A stretch of 64,000 nucleotides of DNA from Nicoliella lavandulae (GTDB taxonomy: Bacteria > Bacillota > Bacilli > Lactobacillales > Lactobacillaceae). The translations under genes were made by a program, and so were the position numbers. The notes under the pieces are model-generated. The model saw only the letters and a list, made by a program, of their open reading frames with translations. It was not told the DNA's origin and did no database searches. Below, piece after piece: positions 44,255-53,804 of the stretch. Numbering within the stretch: the first letter of the stretch is position 1; every line of letters begins with the position of its first letter. The stretch lies in assembly GCF_037546185.1 (NCBI RefSeq), contig NZ_JAWMWH010000003.1, positions 248,001-312,000 of the forward strand, written 5' to 3'.

Positions 44255-45217
44255 ATGGCAAGAAATCAGAATCCTTTAATTTCAATTGTATTACCAGTCT
44301 TTAACGAAGAAGAAGGCATTCGGCATACGATCGAGATTCTAGAAAGCTACGTTGCCAGCCAACCTGAAGATTACGAATTAATTTTTGTGGATGATGGTTG
44401 TGTGGACCGGAGTGCCGCAATAATTCAGGAAGCTGAACAACAATATAATAATATTCGCCTAGTTCAATTCTCGCGGAACTTTGGTCACCAACTAGCAATT
44501 ACTGCTGGAATTCGGTACGCATCTGGAGATGCAGTGGTGGTAATGGATGCCGACTTACAAGATCCACCATCGGTCATTCCAGCAATGGTCAAGAAGTGGC
44601 ATGAAGGATACGACGTGGTATACGGAAAACGACTCCAACGTGATGGTGAAAGTTGGTTCAAAAAGGCCAGCGCATCCGCATTTTACCGGATTTTGCATAA
44701 GTTCGCGAATATCGATATCCCATTAGACACTGGTGATTTTAGATTAATGGATCGCCAAGTCGTTAAAGTCCTCTCAAAGATGGATGAACCAGATCCGTTC
44801 GTCCGGGGGATGGTCAGTTGGGTCGGATTTAAGCAAACGGCGGTTGAATACGAACGGGATGAACGGACCGCTGGAACGACAAAGTACCCGTTATCCAAGA
44901 TGTTGCATCTTTCAATGAATGGAATCACTTCATTCTCAGATGTGCCATTGAAGTTAGTTAACGTTGCCGGATTCATCATGATCGCAATTGGGGTCATCTA
45001 CGGATTCATATCCCTATTTACTGGATTCGCAACCCTTCAATTTGCAATCTTCTCAATGTTCGAACTATTTGGCATTTCTGCTTTGATGTTAGGAATCGTT
45101 AGTGCATACCTCTACCGAATCTTTGAAACATCTAGAGAAAGACCATTGTATGTGGTCGCTAAGACCTCCGGGTTTGAACGTCACCAATCAGAAGTAAAAC
45201 ACATTAATACAATGTAG
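44255..45217 (+). CDS. GT2 undecaprenyl-phosphate glycosyltransferase (DPM1/GtrB/YkcC-like)
   Basis: 320 residues. GT-A domain with ISIVLPVFNEEEGI, FVDDGC, VVMDADLQDPPSVI (Asp-x-Asp) and RQV-type loop; two C-terminal membrane segments (about 235-257 and 270-290). Makes the lipid-linked sugar used by the upstream GT39 protein. Starts 19 bases after it with AGGAGG, so they are co-transcribed. Confidence 0.9.
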   Translation: MARNQNPLISIVLPVFNEEEGIRHTIEILESYVASQPEDYELIFVDDGCVDRSAAIIQEAEQQYNNIRLVQFSRNFGHQLAITAGIRYASGDAVVVMDADLQDPPSVIPAMVKKWHEGYDVVYGKRLQRDGESWFKKASASAFYRILHKFANIDIPLDTGDFRLMDRQVVKVLSKMDEPDPFVRGMVSWVGFKQTAVEYERDERTAGTTKYPLSKMLHLSMNGITSFSDVPLKLVNVAGFIMIAIGVIYGFISLFTGFATLQFAIFSMFELFGISALMLGIVSAYLYRIFETSRERPLYVVAKTSGFERHQSEVKHINTM

Positions 45218-45222
45218 TAATC

Positions 45223-45260
45223 GAGGAGCATCTCGCCAGTGGCGGGATGCTCCTTTTTTG
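45223..45260 (+). terminator. terminator after the GT2 gene
   Basis: GAGGAGCATCTCGCC pairs with GGCGGGATGCTCC across AGT, then six T residues. Confidence 0.92.
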
Positions 45261-45316
45261 CTTATGCTGAAATTGAATTGTGCTAAAATGATAACTGACA
45301 ACTAATTATCGAGGGG

Positions 45317-46375
45317 GTGAATACTATCGCTGTTTTTGTACCAGTCGCATTATTTACGTTGTTCTGGATACTATTACTCTGCTTAAGTTTTCGATCTAAT
45401 CCAGCACGTCTGCTAAATGGCTTTTTGGCCACAATTGCACTAGGTTCATTTTTTTTGATGATTACGGTCGGCATTATTGGTTTGAACAATCATTTGATTA
45501 TCGATGGTTATGTAGTGTTGTTTGGATTGATCATTTTATTACTTTTGTTTATCTACTTCTTCCAGGGATTCTTTTGGTTGTGGAACGCCTTAATTGTGTG
45601 GCGACGCGAGAATCACACGTTGGCGAACATGTTAACGCTGATTATCGGGGTGATTACATTAGGGTTACCGGTGTTGAATGGGATGTTAACGAAGCATCCA
45701 CTAGGTCCAATCGGGGTCTTTTCATACTCGGTAATTGTGCTATCTATTTTGTACCTGCTATTCTGTATCGTTTCATTCATGCTAGCCGCGTTTTTGTTTA
45801 CCTTTAAGAAGCCGCGGCCCAATAAGCGCTTTATTATTGTATTGGGTGCTGGATTACTTCATGGAGATCAGGTTTCTCCACTATTAGCTTCGCGTATTAA
45901 TAAGGGAATTGAATTTTATCACCAGGTCAAAGCGGCCACTGGCCATGCTCCGCTGTTAATTTGCTCCGGTGGTCAGGGCAATGATGAAACGATTCCAGAG
46001 GGTCAGGCGATGCGGACATATGCAATTGACCATGGGGTAGCAGCTAACCATGTTGTCGCTGAAGTGCAATCAAAAACGACTTTGCAGAATATGTTATTCT
46101 CTAAACGAATTATTGAGCAACACAAGCTGCCGTTGAATGATGGAATCTATGTTTCTAATGATTACCATATTTTCCGTGCTGGAATCTATGCGCATCAAGC
46201 AGGGTTACCAATTCAAGGGCTAGGTGCGCGAACTAGTCGGTTCTTTATTCCGAATGCTACCATTAGAGAGTACGTGGCCTTGTTGATGAATCATAAGCGA
46301 TTCCATATGATGATGGTGGGATTGATTTTACTTGCATCACTAGGAGTAGCGTTATTAGTTGGTTTTATCAGATAA
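45317..46375 (+). CDS. YdcF/SanA/ElyC-like (DUF218) membrane protein
   Basis: 352 residues. Five to six membrane segments cover residues 1-165; the DUF218 domain follows with FIIVLGAGLLHGDQVSPLLA, ICSGGQGNDE, EGQAMRTYA, and VSNDYHIFRA. The family is tied to envelope integrity and vancomycin sensitivity in other bacteria. The GTG at 45317 overlaps its own GAGGGGGTGA ribosome site; the spacing suits an in-frame ATC at 45326, so the start is uncertain by three codons. It is one operon with the next gene. Confidence 0.8.
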   Translation: MNTIAVFVPVALFTLFWILLLCLSFRSNPARLLNGFLATIALGSFFLMITVGIIGLNNHLIIDGYVVLFGLIILLLLFIYFFQGFFWLWNALIVWRRENHTLANMLTLIIGVITLGLPVLNGMLTKHPLGPIGVFSYSVIVLSILYLLFCIVSFMLAAFLFTFKKPRPNKRFIIVLGAGLLHGDQVSPLLASRINKGIEFYHQVKAATGHAPLLICSGGQGNDETIPEGQAMRTYAIDHGVAANHVVAEVQSKTTLQNMLFSKRIIEQHKLPLNDGIYVSNDYHIFRAGIYAHQAGLPIQGLGARTSRFFIPNATIREYVALLMNHKRFHMMMVGLILLASLGVALLVGFIR

Positions 46376-46401
46376 ACAAGTTAGATAAGGGGGACGATTA
46401 A

Positions 46402-46899
46402 ATGAGGTTCAAACGAGTTTTACCATTATTAATGGGATTAGGTTTATTTTTTAGTTTTATGACCACAACGGCTAGTGCTAGTAAGCAGTATCTAAATGCC
46501 TTTCCTAGTCCAATGCAGGCTAAGTGGTATGCATATAATAAAAAGACAGGGTATACTACGTTAAAGATTTCTGATCATCAATTGTCAGTGATTAAGGATC
46601 AACGGACTACAGCTACAGTTAGTTTACATGCATATCAAAAACACGATGCAACGAAGGCCACCAAAAAGCAAGCAAATTGGATCTACGCTTGGCGTGACAA
46701 TGACTGGATAGCAACTTATGGATGGAATCAACGTTTTGGTTCAGGTAGTTACTTCAATGTGAAAAAGGTGAAGAAGTCAAATCAACTGACGATTCATTCA
46801 ATGCAAGCAGGGGTTAACTCAGGAACCTATTATCAAACTAAGCATCTTGCTAAACACTATGGTAGTAAGCAACAATCAAATAACACGATTTTAATGTAA
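46402..46899 (+). CDS. secreted small protein with GWNQ-type domain
   Basis: 165 residues. Signal peptide 1-26 with cleavage after ASA. The mature protein has a Lys/Tyr-rich domain ending NWIYAW, TYGWNQRFGSGSYFNVKK and YYQTKHLAKHYG. A fragment at 33822-34085 shows the same C-terminal domain, so this is a small family in this genome. Function unknown; the basic, aromatic composition suggests surface or wall binding. AAGGGGG ribosome site. Confidence 0.75.
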   Translation: MRFKRVLPLLMGLGLFFSFMTTTASASKQYLNAFPSPMQAKWYAYNKKTGYTTLKISDHQLSVIKDQRTTATVSLHAYQKHDATKATKKQANWIYAWRDNDWIATYGWNQRFGSGSYFNVKKVKKSNQLTIHSMQAGVNSGTYYQTKHLAKHYGSKQQSNNTILM

Positions 46900-46904
46900 T
46901 TATG

Positions 46905-46942
46905 TAGTAGTGAATGCTTGCGATTAAAGCGTTTGCTACTAT
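46905..46942 (+). terminator. possible terminator after the secreted protein gene
   Basis: TAGTAG and GCTT pair with AAGC and CTACTA; the following tract is A/T-rich and not a pure T run. Confidence 0.45.
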
Positions 46943-47008
46943 TTATTTCTGAGTCAATAATTAATTGTTACATTAACTAAACTGATTAAAAAATAAAAAA
47001 TTATAGTC

Positions 47009-47052
47009 AATTGCGAAATTGCGAAATTTCGTAATGGGGAAATTTCGCAATT
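47009..47052. repeat. palindromic TTGCGAAATT repeat
   Basis: AATTGCGAAATT occurs at 47009-47020, AATTGCGAAATTTC at 47017-47030, and its perfect complement at 47039-47052, giving a 14-base inverted repeat with an 8-base loop plus an extra half-site. No T run follows, so it is more like an operator than a terminator. It lies 38 bases upstream of the next gene. Confidence 0.6.
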
Positions 47053-47090
47053 ACATATAACTTTAGTTGTTATAGAAGGGATGCTTAACT

Positions 47091-47450
47091 ATGCGTATAT
47101 TATTTTTTAGTTTTATCGGAATTGTGATTGGAAACTTTACAAGTGCAGGGGTTAGCATAATTGTTGATGCCATTCATAATTTAATCAGCGATATTCCATG
47201 GACCTCGAAAGACTTTAAAGCTGAGAAAAACAGTCAGGAGACGGATCAAATGTTATTTATTATTATTTCCATCTTAGTAATCGCTAGTATGGTTGCTGGA
47301 ATGGTTGTCTACTCCAACACTCAATCCAATTTAAAAGTGGTCCAATCTGCTGCTATGACAGCGTTGCTTATTGGTGTAACTGCTCAGATGGATTATAAAT
47401 TGGCTTATAGTCGCCGGTATAAACGGATTAGAAGGAATAGGGAGAAGTAG
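47091..47450 (+). CDS. small membrane protein, unknown
   Basis: 119 residues with membrane segments at about 4-26, 54-75 and 82-98, and a very basic C-terminal tail (YSRRYKRIRRNREK). No family recognised. It lies between the TTGCGAAATT palindrome and the cas operon and has GAAGGGATG as a ribosome site. I see no link to CRISPR function. Confidence 0.6.
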   Translation: MRILFFSFIGIVIGNFTSAGVSIIVDAIHNLISDIPWTSKDFKAEKNSQETDQMLFIIISILVIASMVAGMVVYSNTQSNLKVVQSAAMTALLIGVTAQMDYKLAYSRRYKRIRRNREK

Positions 47451-47506
47451 ATGATTTTTTAACTATAGGCCTTGATAATTATTTATACAAATTATTGATA
47501 ATGGTA

Positions 47507-47535
47507 TTTAAATTTCCTTGTCTTTAGTATATAAT
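47507..47535 (+). promoter_or_regulatory. putative promoter of the cas operon
   Basis: A good TATAAT (47530-47535) with a weak TTTAAA 17 bases upstream (47507-47512). Ribosome site AAAGGAGG at 47555 leads into cas3. Confidence 0.5.
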
Positions 47536-47569
47536 ACTATTTAAGGTTATAGGAAAGGAGGAATGAAGA

Positions 47570-50326
47570 ATGGATGAGACCTTATGGGCAAAAAAATCAA
47601 TTGGTAATGATGGATTACCAAAATGGTTGCCTTTGAAGCAACATCTTCTAGACACTAGTTTTACTATTAAAATGTTGTATAGAAAATATTTAAGTGATAA
47701 TCAGCAGTTAACGATAAAAAAGGCAATTTCTGATTCATATAATAATATTCCAGTTTCTGAATTAGATGAAAAAGCTGAGCAATTGGTTAAATTTATTGCC
47801 TTATTACATGATATTGGAAAGGCAACTCCTGCATTTCAAAGCAAAGATAGTTATAGAGGAATAAGAGAACTAGATTTATCTATAAAAAGTAAACTAATTC
47901 AAAATGGCTTTTTCCCCAGTGATGATACAAAGATTCCTACATCTAAATTTTCACCGCATGCTTTAGCTGGAGAAGCAATTTTAAAACAGTATGGAGTTAA
48001 TGACGAAATTGGATCAATTATTGGTGGACATCATGGAATGCCTGTTACATCGATAGGTGATGTAAAAAGGCAACTTCCTAAATATCCAATTAACTACTAC
48101 TTTAGTAATGTTTACGATAGGATACATGAAAGATGGGAACGCATCCAAAAAGATTATTTTCAATGGGCTTTAAAAGAAAGCGGTCTTAATACTATTGATA
48201 ATATTCCAAGTATCAAAAGCTTTGGTTCACAGGTTATATTGGAAGGGTTACTAGTAATGGCTGATTGGGTCGCAAGTAATGAGAACTATTTCGGCTTATT
48301 TAACATGGACCAAGTAAAAGATGGATCTAATAGATATAAAAATGGATGGTTAAAGTGGTTCAAAACATTTAAATGGGAACCAGAAATCTATACAGATGCT
48401 AACGATTATTATAATGATCGTTTTGGATTTGATCCTCATAAATTACAGAAGCAGTTATTTAGTACAATTGATGATTCTATTGACCCAGGAGTATTTATTA
48501 TTGAAGCTGGAATGGGAACTGGAAAAACTGAAGCTGCATTATCATCTGTAGAACAACTTGCTCAAAAAAAAGGGTGCAGTGGATTATTTTGGGCTTTGCC
48601 TACTCAAGCGACAACTAATGCAATGTTTGGCCGAGTTGAAGCTTGGTGTGAAAAAATAGCAGCATCAAGTGACACTAATGTAGAAATTCAGCTTGTTCAT
48701 GGAAAAGCTGCTTTGAATGATAGTTTTACCAAGATTCCACACTCAATAGATATTAATGAAGATGAAAATGCAGGTGTATTAGTTAATGGGTGGTTTTCAG
48801 GAAATAAAAAAGCGATTCTGGATGACTTTGTTGTAGGGACAATAGATCAATTATTACTGCTTGCACTTAAGAAAAAGCATCTGGAATTGCGCCATTTAGG
48901 ATTTAGTCAAAAAGTAGTTGTAATTGACGAAGCACACAGTTTCGATGCATATATGCAAGAATACTTGTATAGATCACTGAATTGGTTAGGCAAATATGGG
49001 GTACCAGTGGTTATTTTATCAGCAACATTGCCATCTGATAAAAGGCTCAAGATGATTAATTCGTATTTAGGTATTAGTGGAGCAGATGATTATAATCAAA
49101 ATAATGCATATCCATTAATTACTTATACTGATGGGAATAAAGTTAGTCAAATAAGCGTTTCTGATAACATTGATTCAAAAAATGTAAAATTAAATAAATT
49201 TAATGGAAATCTTTTGGATGAATTAAAGAGTGTTCTTTCTGATGGTGGAGTTGCAGGAATAATTGTTAATACCGTAAAAAGGGCACAACAAATTGCAAAG
49301 GATATGATTGAAGAATTTGGTGAAGATAGTGTTGAGTTATTACATTCTAGTTTTATTGCAACTGATAGGTCTAATAAGGAGAAAAATCTTTTACTAGAAA
49401 TTGGTAAAGATAATTCACATAGGCCTTATAAAAAGATTATTGTTGGAACTCAAGTTTTAGAACAGAGTTTAGATATTGATTTTGACATTTTGTTTACTGA
49501 TTTAGCACCAATGGATTTATTGATGCAAAGAATTGGTAGACTTCAACGTCATGAGAATAATAATAGCAATAGGCCATCAAAATTAAAGAAGCCACAAGTA
49601 TATGTTCTTCAAACAGATTCTAATTATGAATTTGATTCTGGTTCAATTGCTATTTATGGAGAATTACTATTAATTAGAACCCAATATTATTTACCATCAA
49701 TAATAAGTATACCGAGAGACTTATCTTGTCTTGTTCAATCTGTATATAATCTAAGTTCTGATATAACAAACATCAATTTAGATTTACCTAATGACTTTGA
49801 TGCAAAGTACAAAAGGGCTAAAGATAGTTATCAAGAATTAATCAATGATAAACGTAAATCCGCAAAAACATACATGATTAAAAAGTATGAAAAAAATAAG
49901 GATAACCTAATTGGTTGGATAAACAAGTCTAAGGATGAACTCAGTGATTCTAAGGGTGATGCAGAGGTTAGAGATGGTGAAGAAAATATTGAAGTTATAG
50001 TTTTATGGAAAACTAAAGATGACAACTATAAATTATTAAATGGAAAGATGATATCTAATAGTGACTTAGAAATTGATCAGATCACTAAGAATATTGCTAC
50101 CAATACAATTAAGCTTCCTGTGGTTATGTCTAAATCATATAATATCGATAAAACGATTGATGAATTGGAAAAATTCAATAAAAAGTATTTACCAAATTGG
50201 CAAATGTGTCCATGGTTAAGGGGTTCATTAGGCATTTTACTTGATGAAAATAATGATTTTATTATTAATGGATATAAGTTACATTATGATAAGAATTTAG
50301 GGATGATGTATAACAAGATTGAGTGA
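47570..50326 (+). CDS. cas3: type I-E CRISPR-associated helicase/nuclease Cas3
   Basis: 918 residues. N-terminal HD nuclease domain with LKQHLLDTS and ALLHDIGKATPAFQ (about 88), later GGHHGMP; then a superfamily 2 helicase with EAGMGTGKTEAAL (Walker A, about 313), VIDEAHSFD (about 451), SATLPS and a C-terminal helicase half ending QRIGRLQRH. Degrades target DNA after Cascade recruitment. First gene of the operon. Confidence 0.96.
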   Translation: MDETLWAKKSIGNDGLPKWLPLKQHLLDTSFTIKMLYRKYLSDNQQLTIKKAISDSYNNIPVSELDEKAEQLVKFIALLHDIGKATPAFQSKDSYRGIRELDLSIKSKLIQNGFFPSDDTKIPTSKFSPHALAGEAILKQYGVNDEIGSIIGGHHGMPVTSIGDVKRQLPKYPINYYFSNVYDRIHERWERIQKDYFQWALKESGLNTIDNIPSIKSFGSQVILEGLLVMADWVASNENYFGLFNMDQVKDGSNRYKNGWLKWFKTFKWEPEIYTDANDYYNDRFGFDPHKLQKQLFSTIDDSIDPGVFIIEAGMGTGKTEAALSSVEQLAQKKGCSGLFWALPTQATTNAMFGRVEAWCEKIAASSDTNVEIQLVHGKAALNDSFTKIPHSIDINEDENAGVLVNGWFSGNKKAILDDFVVGTIDQLLLLALKKKHLELRHLGFSQKVVVIDEAHSFDAYMQEYLYRSLNWLGKYGVPVVILSATLPSDKRLKMINSYLGISGADDYNQNNAYPLITYTDGNKVSQISVSDNIDSKNVKLNKFNGNLLDELKSVLSDGGVAGIIVNTVKRAQQIAKDMIEEFGEDSVELLHSSFIATDRSNKEKNLLLEIGKDNSHRPYKKIIVGTQVLEQSLDIDFDILFTDLAPMDLLMQRIGRLQRHENNNSNRPSKLKKPQVYVLQTDSNYEFDSGSIAIYGELLLIRTQYYLPSIISIPRDLSCLVQSVYNLSSDITNINLDLPNDFDAKYKRAKDSYQELINDKRKSAKTYMIKKYEKNKDNLIGWINKSKDELSDSKGDAEVRDGEENIEVIVLWKTKDDNYKLLNGKMISNSDLEIDQITKNIATNTIKLPVVMSKSYNIDKTIDELEKFNKKYLPNWQMCPWLRGSLGILLDENNDFIINGYKLHYDKNLGMMYNKIE

Positions 50327-50345
50327 TTAAAAGGAGATGATTTAA

Positions 50346-51932
50346 TTGGGTAGGTATAATCTACTAGATGAGTCATGGATAAAGGTCATAGATGAAAACT
50401 ATGATTTAAAAAGTGTTTCATTAAAAGATTTATTTGCTAATGCTAATCATTATAAATTATTAGCTGGAGATACTGCTCCTCAAAATTTTGCAGTATTTAG
50501 ATTTTTATTGTCAGTCATACACACTGTTTTTAGTAGGTATGACGCAGATGGAAATGAAATAGATGATGATGATGATCCAATCGACGTGTGGAAAGGTATT
50601 TGGGAAAATGAGAGATTTCCTAAAGAAGTAATCAATAAATATCTAGAATCACAAAGAATAAAATTTAATTTGTATGATGAAGATTACCCATTTTTCCAAG
50701 TTACTAAAAGTAACTTGGAAAAATATAATATTAAAAAAACTGGTACTATAAGTGGTAAGTTAATTAACCGTTTGTTATCAGAGAGCGATAACAAACAAGA
50801 TCTTTTTGCGCCAACTAGTCAATTATATAAAAACAAATTATCAAACGATGAATTGGTTCGTTGGTTAATTACTTTTCAAGGATATACAGGAACTGGTGAT
50901 AAGGCTAAATTTCCTGGAATGAAAGTTTCCGCATCAAGAGGATGGTTACTAGACTTAGGTGGTGTATATATACAAGGAAATAATTTGTTTCAGACATTAA
51001 TGTTTAATTTTAAAATGGATGAGATAAGTGATCAAACACCTATATGGGAGTGGGATGTTAAAGATAAGATGAACTTATCCCGAGTAAGTCATCCTGAAAA
51101 TCTAGCTGATTTGTACACTAATTGTTCCAGACTTATCTTTATTGATCCGAACACAGATTTGTCATCCGATAATGTTTCTATTGAAGCAGTTCAACTTCCT
51201 GGAATAATAGAAAGTGAATGCTTAATGGAACCAATGACGATTTGGCAGATTCCAAAAACTGGTAAAAATAAAGGAAATATAATTCCTAAAAACCATAGAG
51301 AAAATGAAGCTTTATGGAGATCGTTTGGATCACTGATTGTTTCTGATAAACTAAGACCTGGAATAATAGACTGGTTTAGTAACTACTTGGACTTTGATGT
51401 TGTTAATGGTAGCGATGTTAAAATAGTTTCGGTTGGAATGACTAGAAATCATGATGCTTCGAGTATGCCAAATGATGAGATACATGATGGATTAAAAATT
51501 AAAGATGAACTTTTACATGGAATGAGAACAGAAGGATGGATTGGAGCAATTGAATCAGAGGTTAAAACAACTAAAGATGCTATTTATTCAATAAGGAAAT
51601 TCGGTATTAATGTATGTAAAATTAGGAATGATTTTGATTCTAATTTACCTGATAATCTAGAAATGGAAGCTTACTTTGATGTTGACATTCCCTTTAAGGA
51701 ATGGGTAGAAGATATTACTTTAGAAACCGATTTGAGATTATATCCATTTGAATGGCGGAAAAAACTATATGAAATTCTTAAGAATATAGCTAAATCCCAA
51801 ATTAGTCCTTTGAGTAATCGTGATTTAATTGGTGTTGTCAATAGTAAAGATGGATCAATTGATAATATAGTTACAGAATATATGAAGCTATTAGGGAATT
51901 TAAAATATAAATTAGACTTAAAGGAGGATTAG
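50346..51932 (+). CDS. cse1: Cascade large subunit Cse1 (CasA, Cas8e)
   Basis: 528 residues. YNLLDESWIKVIDENYDLKS is the family's N-terminus and LITFQGYTGTGDKAKFPG is the conserved mid-region. It recognises the PAM and recruits Cas3. Starts at a TTG with AAAGGAGATGA upstream, 20 bases after cas3. Confidence 0.94.
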   Translation: MGRYNLLDESWIKVIDENYDLKSVSLKDLFANANHYKLLAGDTAPQNFAVFRFLLSVIHTVFSRYDADGNEIDDDDDPIDVWKGIWENERFPKEVINKYLESQRIKFNLYDEDYPFFQVTKSNLEKYNIKKTGTISGKLINRLLSESDNKQDLFAPTSQLYKNKLSNDELVRWLITFQGYTGTGDKAKFPGMKVSASRGWLLDLGGVYIQGNNLFQTLMFNFKMDEISDQTPIWEWDVKDKMNLSRVSHPENLADLYTNCSRLIFIDPNTDLSSDNVSIEAVQLPGIIESECLMEPMTIWQIPKTGKNKGNIIPKNHRENEALWRSFGSLIVSDKLRPGIIDWFSNYLDFDVVNGSDVKIVSVGMTRNHDASSMPNDEIHDGLKIKDELLHGMRTEGWIGAIESEVKTTKDAIYSIRKFGINVCKIRNDFDSNLPDNLEMEAYFDVDIPFKEWVEDITLETDLRLYPFEWRKKLYEILKNIAKSQISPLSNRDLIGVVNSKDGSIDNIVTEYMKLLGNLKYKLDLKED

Positions 51933-51933
51933 A

Positions 51934-52707
51934 ATGTTAAAAAATGAAGAGACTGTTTATAAAACTACTAGTCAAATAATTAAAAACTTAGAATTTAATG
52001 ACGGCAAGAGCTACTCTAAAGCTGTATTAGCTGAACTTAGGAATTCTGTAACGCATCCGTTTGTAAAAAATGGACTTCTATGGCAAGCGTTATTTAATAA
52101 TATGCCAAATTCGTTTTTGAGTAGGGATGGGAGTTTATCAAAACCTGAGAAATCAATTCTAAATGCATTACAACTTTACGCGATTCATCAACAAGGTAAT
52201 GATTCTTCTGTTAATACTTATGATAATCTAAATGCAGATATATCATTTAATGTAACTTATAGTAATAATAGCTTTGAGATTTTTAGTTTAAATTCATATG
52301 ATAGTGACCCAATAAAGCAATTTAACCACTTTGATGAATTAGTGAAATACATGTCATCACTTAAAGATAACATTAAAAGTAATGATGTTGATAATAATCA
52401 ATATAATAGAAAATGGTATAAAGATAACTTTGGACAGGCATTAAGTATTGTTAGAAAATCATCTAATGATTCAACCGCAATTGATAGAAGATTTAATGCT
52501 ATGATTAGTTCTAACACTTACGATGAGTTAATTTACCATTTGAGACATTTAACGCGTTTGATTAGATCAAAAAAGCTTCATATTGAAATCAACTACTCAA
52601 AGGTTGCTGACGACTTATATACCTTTTTAAGTAGTTTGAATGGACAAGAAAAAATTAAGTTACTATGGAGCGAATCTTACTATGCACAACATAAAGGAGA
52701 AGAATAA
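51934..52707 (+). CDS. cse2: Cascade small subunit Cse2 (CasB, Cas11)
   Basis: 257 residues, longer than the 160-200 usual for Cse2. The helical pattern, DSTAIDRRFNAMISSNTYDE and HLRHLTRLIRSKKL near the C-terminus are typical. It stabilises the target strand in Cascade. The ATG follows the cse1 stop by one base with GGAGG. The extra length is an insertion in the middle rich in Asn and Asp. Confidence 0.88.
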   Translation: MLKNEETVYKTTSQIIKNLEFNDGKSYSKAVLAELRNSVTHPFVKNGLLWQALFNNMPNSFLSRDGSLSKPEKSILNALQLYAIHQQGNDSSVNTYDNLNADISFNVTYSNNSFEIFSLNSYDSDPIKQFNHFDELVKYMSSLKDNIKSNDVDNNQYNRKWYKDNFGQALSIVRKSSNDSTAIDRRFNAMISSNTYDELIYHLRHLTRLIRSKKLHIEINYSKVADDLYTFLSSLNGQEKIKLLWSESYYAQHKGEE

Positions 52708-52708
52708 T

Positions 52709-53788
52709 ATGACTAAAAATAATTTATACATTGATATCCATGCAATTGAAACAGTTCCCCCTTCAAATATTAATCGTGATGACGCTGGTAGTCCCAAGAC
52801 AGCTTTATATGGTGGTGCCCCTAGATCACGGGTAAGCTCTCAAGCATGGAAAAAGGTAATGCGAGATTACTTCGTTGAACATTTAGATGAGAATAAATTA
52901 GGGATAAGAACTTTAGAGCTAGTTAAGTATATAGCAGATAAAATTCAAAATATTGATAGTAGTATTGATGATGATAAGTCGATGGAAATGGCCGAAACTG
53001 TTATATCTAAATTAGGAATTAAAATGACAACCTCTAAGTCTGATAACGTTAAAAAACATAAAGTGCTTAAAGCATTATTCTTTATTGGTAATCAACAGGC
53101 TAATGACTTAGCTAATGCCGCTATTAATGGAGTTAGTGATAAAAAAGAACTAGCTGAAATTTTAAAGAGCAATCCCGCCGTTGATATTACACTATTTGGA
53201 AGAATGGTTGCTGATGATCCTAATCTAAATGAAGATGCCTCAGCACAAGTTAGTCATGCAATTTCTACTCATGCAGTTAGAACTGAATTTGACTTTTTCA
53301 CTGCTACTGATGATTTTTCACAGAGTGGTCATTCTGGTGCTGGAATGCTTGGAACCACAGAATATAATTCATCGACCCTTTATAGATACGCCAATATCTC
53401 TGGACATGAACTTTTAAGACAATTAGGTAGTAAGGAAGATACAGTTAAAGCGATTAATTTGTTTATTAAAGCATTTGCTAAGACAATGCCAAGCGGTAAG
53501 ATTACATCATTCGCTAATCAAACTTTACCACAATCACTTGTTGTTACGATTAGAAAAGACCGTCCTGTTAATCTTGTGACTGGTTTTGAAAAGCCAGTCG
53601 CATCAAATGATGGATATGTAAATGAATCTATTCAAAGATTAAGTAATGAGTTTGATAAGGCATCTAAATGGGTTGATTCTCCAGAGGCTACATTATCCAT
53701 CGGAATGCCTGATTCATTTGGTAATAACAATAATAATTTAGACGAATTATTAGATAAAGTTTCAAGTAAGCTCAATTCATTATTATAA
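52709..53788 (+). CDS. cas7: Cascade backbone subunit Cas7e (CasC, Cse4)
   Basis: 359 residues. DIHAIETVPPSNINRDDAGS and GGAPRSRVSSQAWKKVMRD are the conserved RNA-binding N-terminal motifs of Cas7e. Six copies coat the crRNA. The start at 52709 has AAAGGAGAAG; the earlier ATG at 52640 lies inside cse2. Confidence 0.95.
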   Translation: MTKNNLYIDIHAIETVPPSNINRDDAGSPKTALYGGAPRSRVSSQAWKKVMRDYFVEHLDENKLGIRTLELVKYIADKIQNIDSSIDDDKSMEMAETVISKLGIKMTTSKSDNVKKHKVLKALFFIGNQQANDLANAAINGVSDKKELAEILKSNPAVDITLFGRMVADDPNLNEDASAQVSHAISTHAVRTEFDFFTATDDFSQSGHSGAGMLGTTEYNSSTLYRYANISGHELLRQLGSKEDTVKAINLFIKAFAKTMPSGKITSFANQTLPQSLVVTIRKDRPVNLVTGFEKPVASNDGYVNESIQRLSNEFDKASKWVDSPEATLSIGMPDSFGNNNNNLDELLDKVSSKLNSLL

Positions 53789-53804
53789 AAAGGTTGTATG
53801 TACA

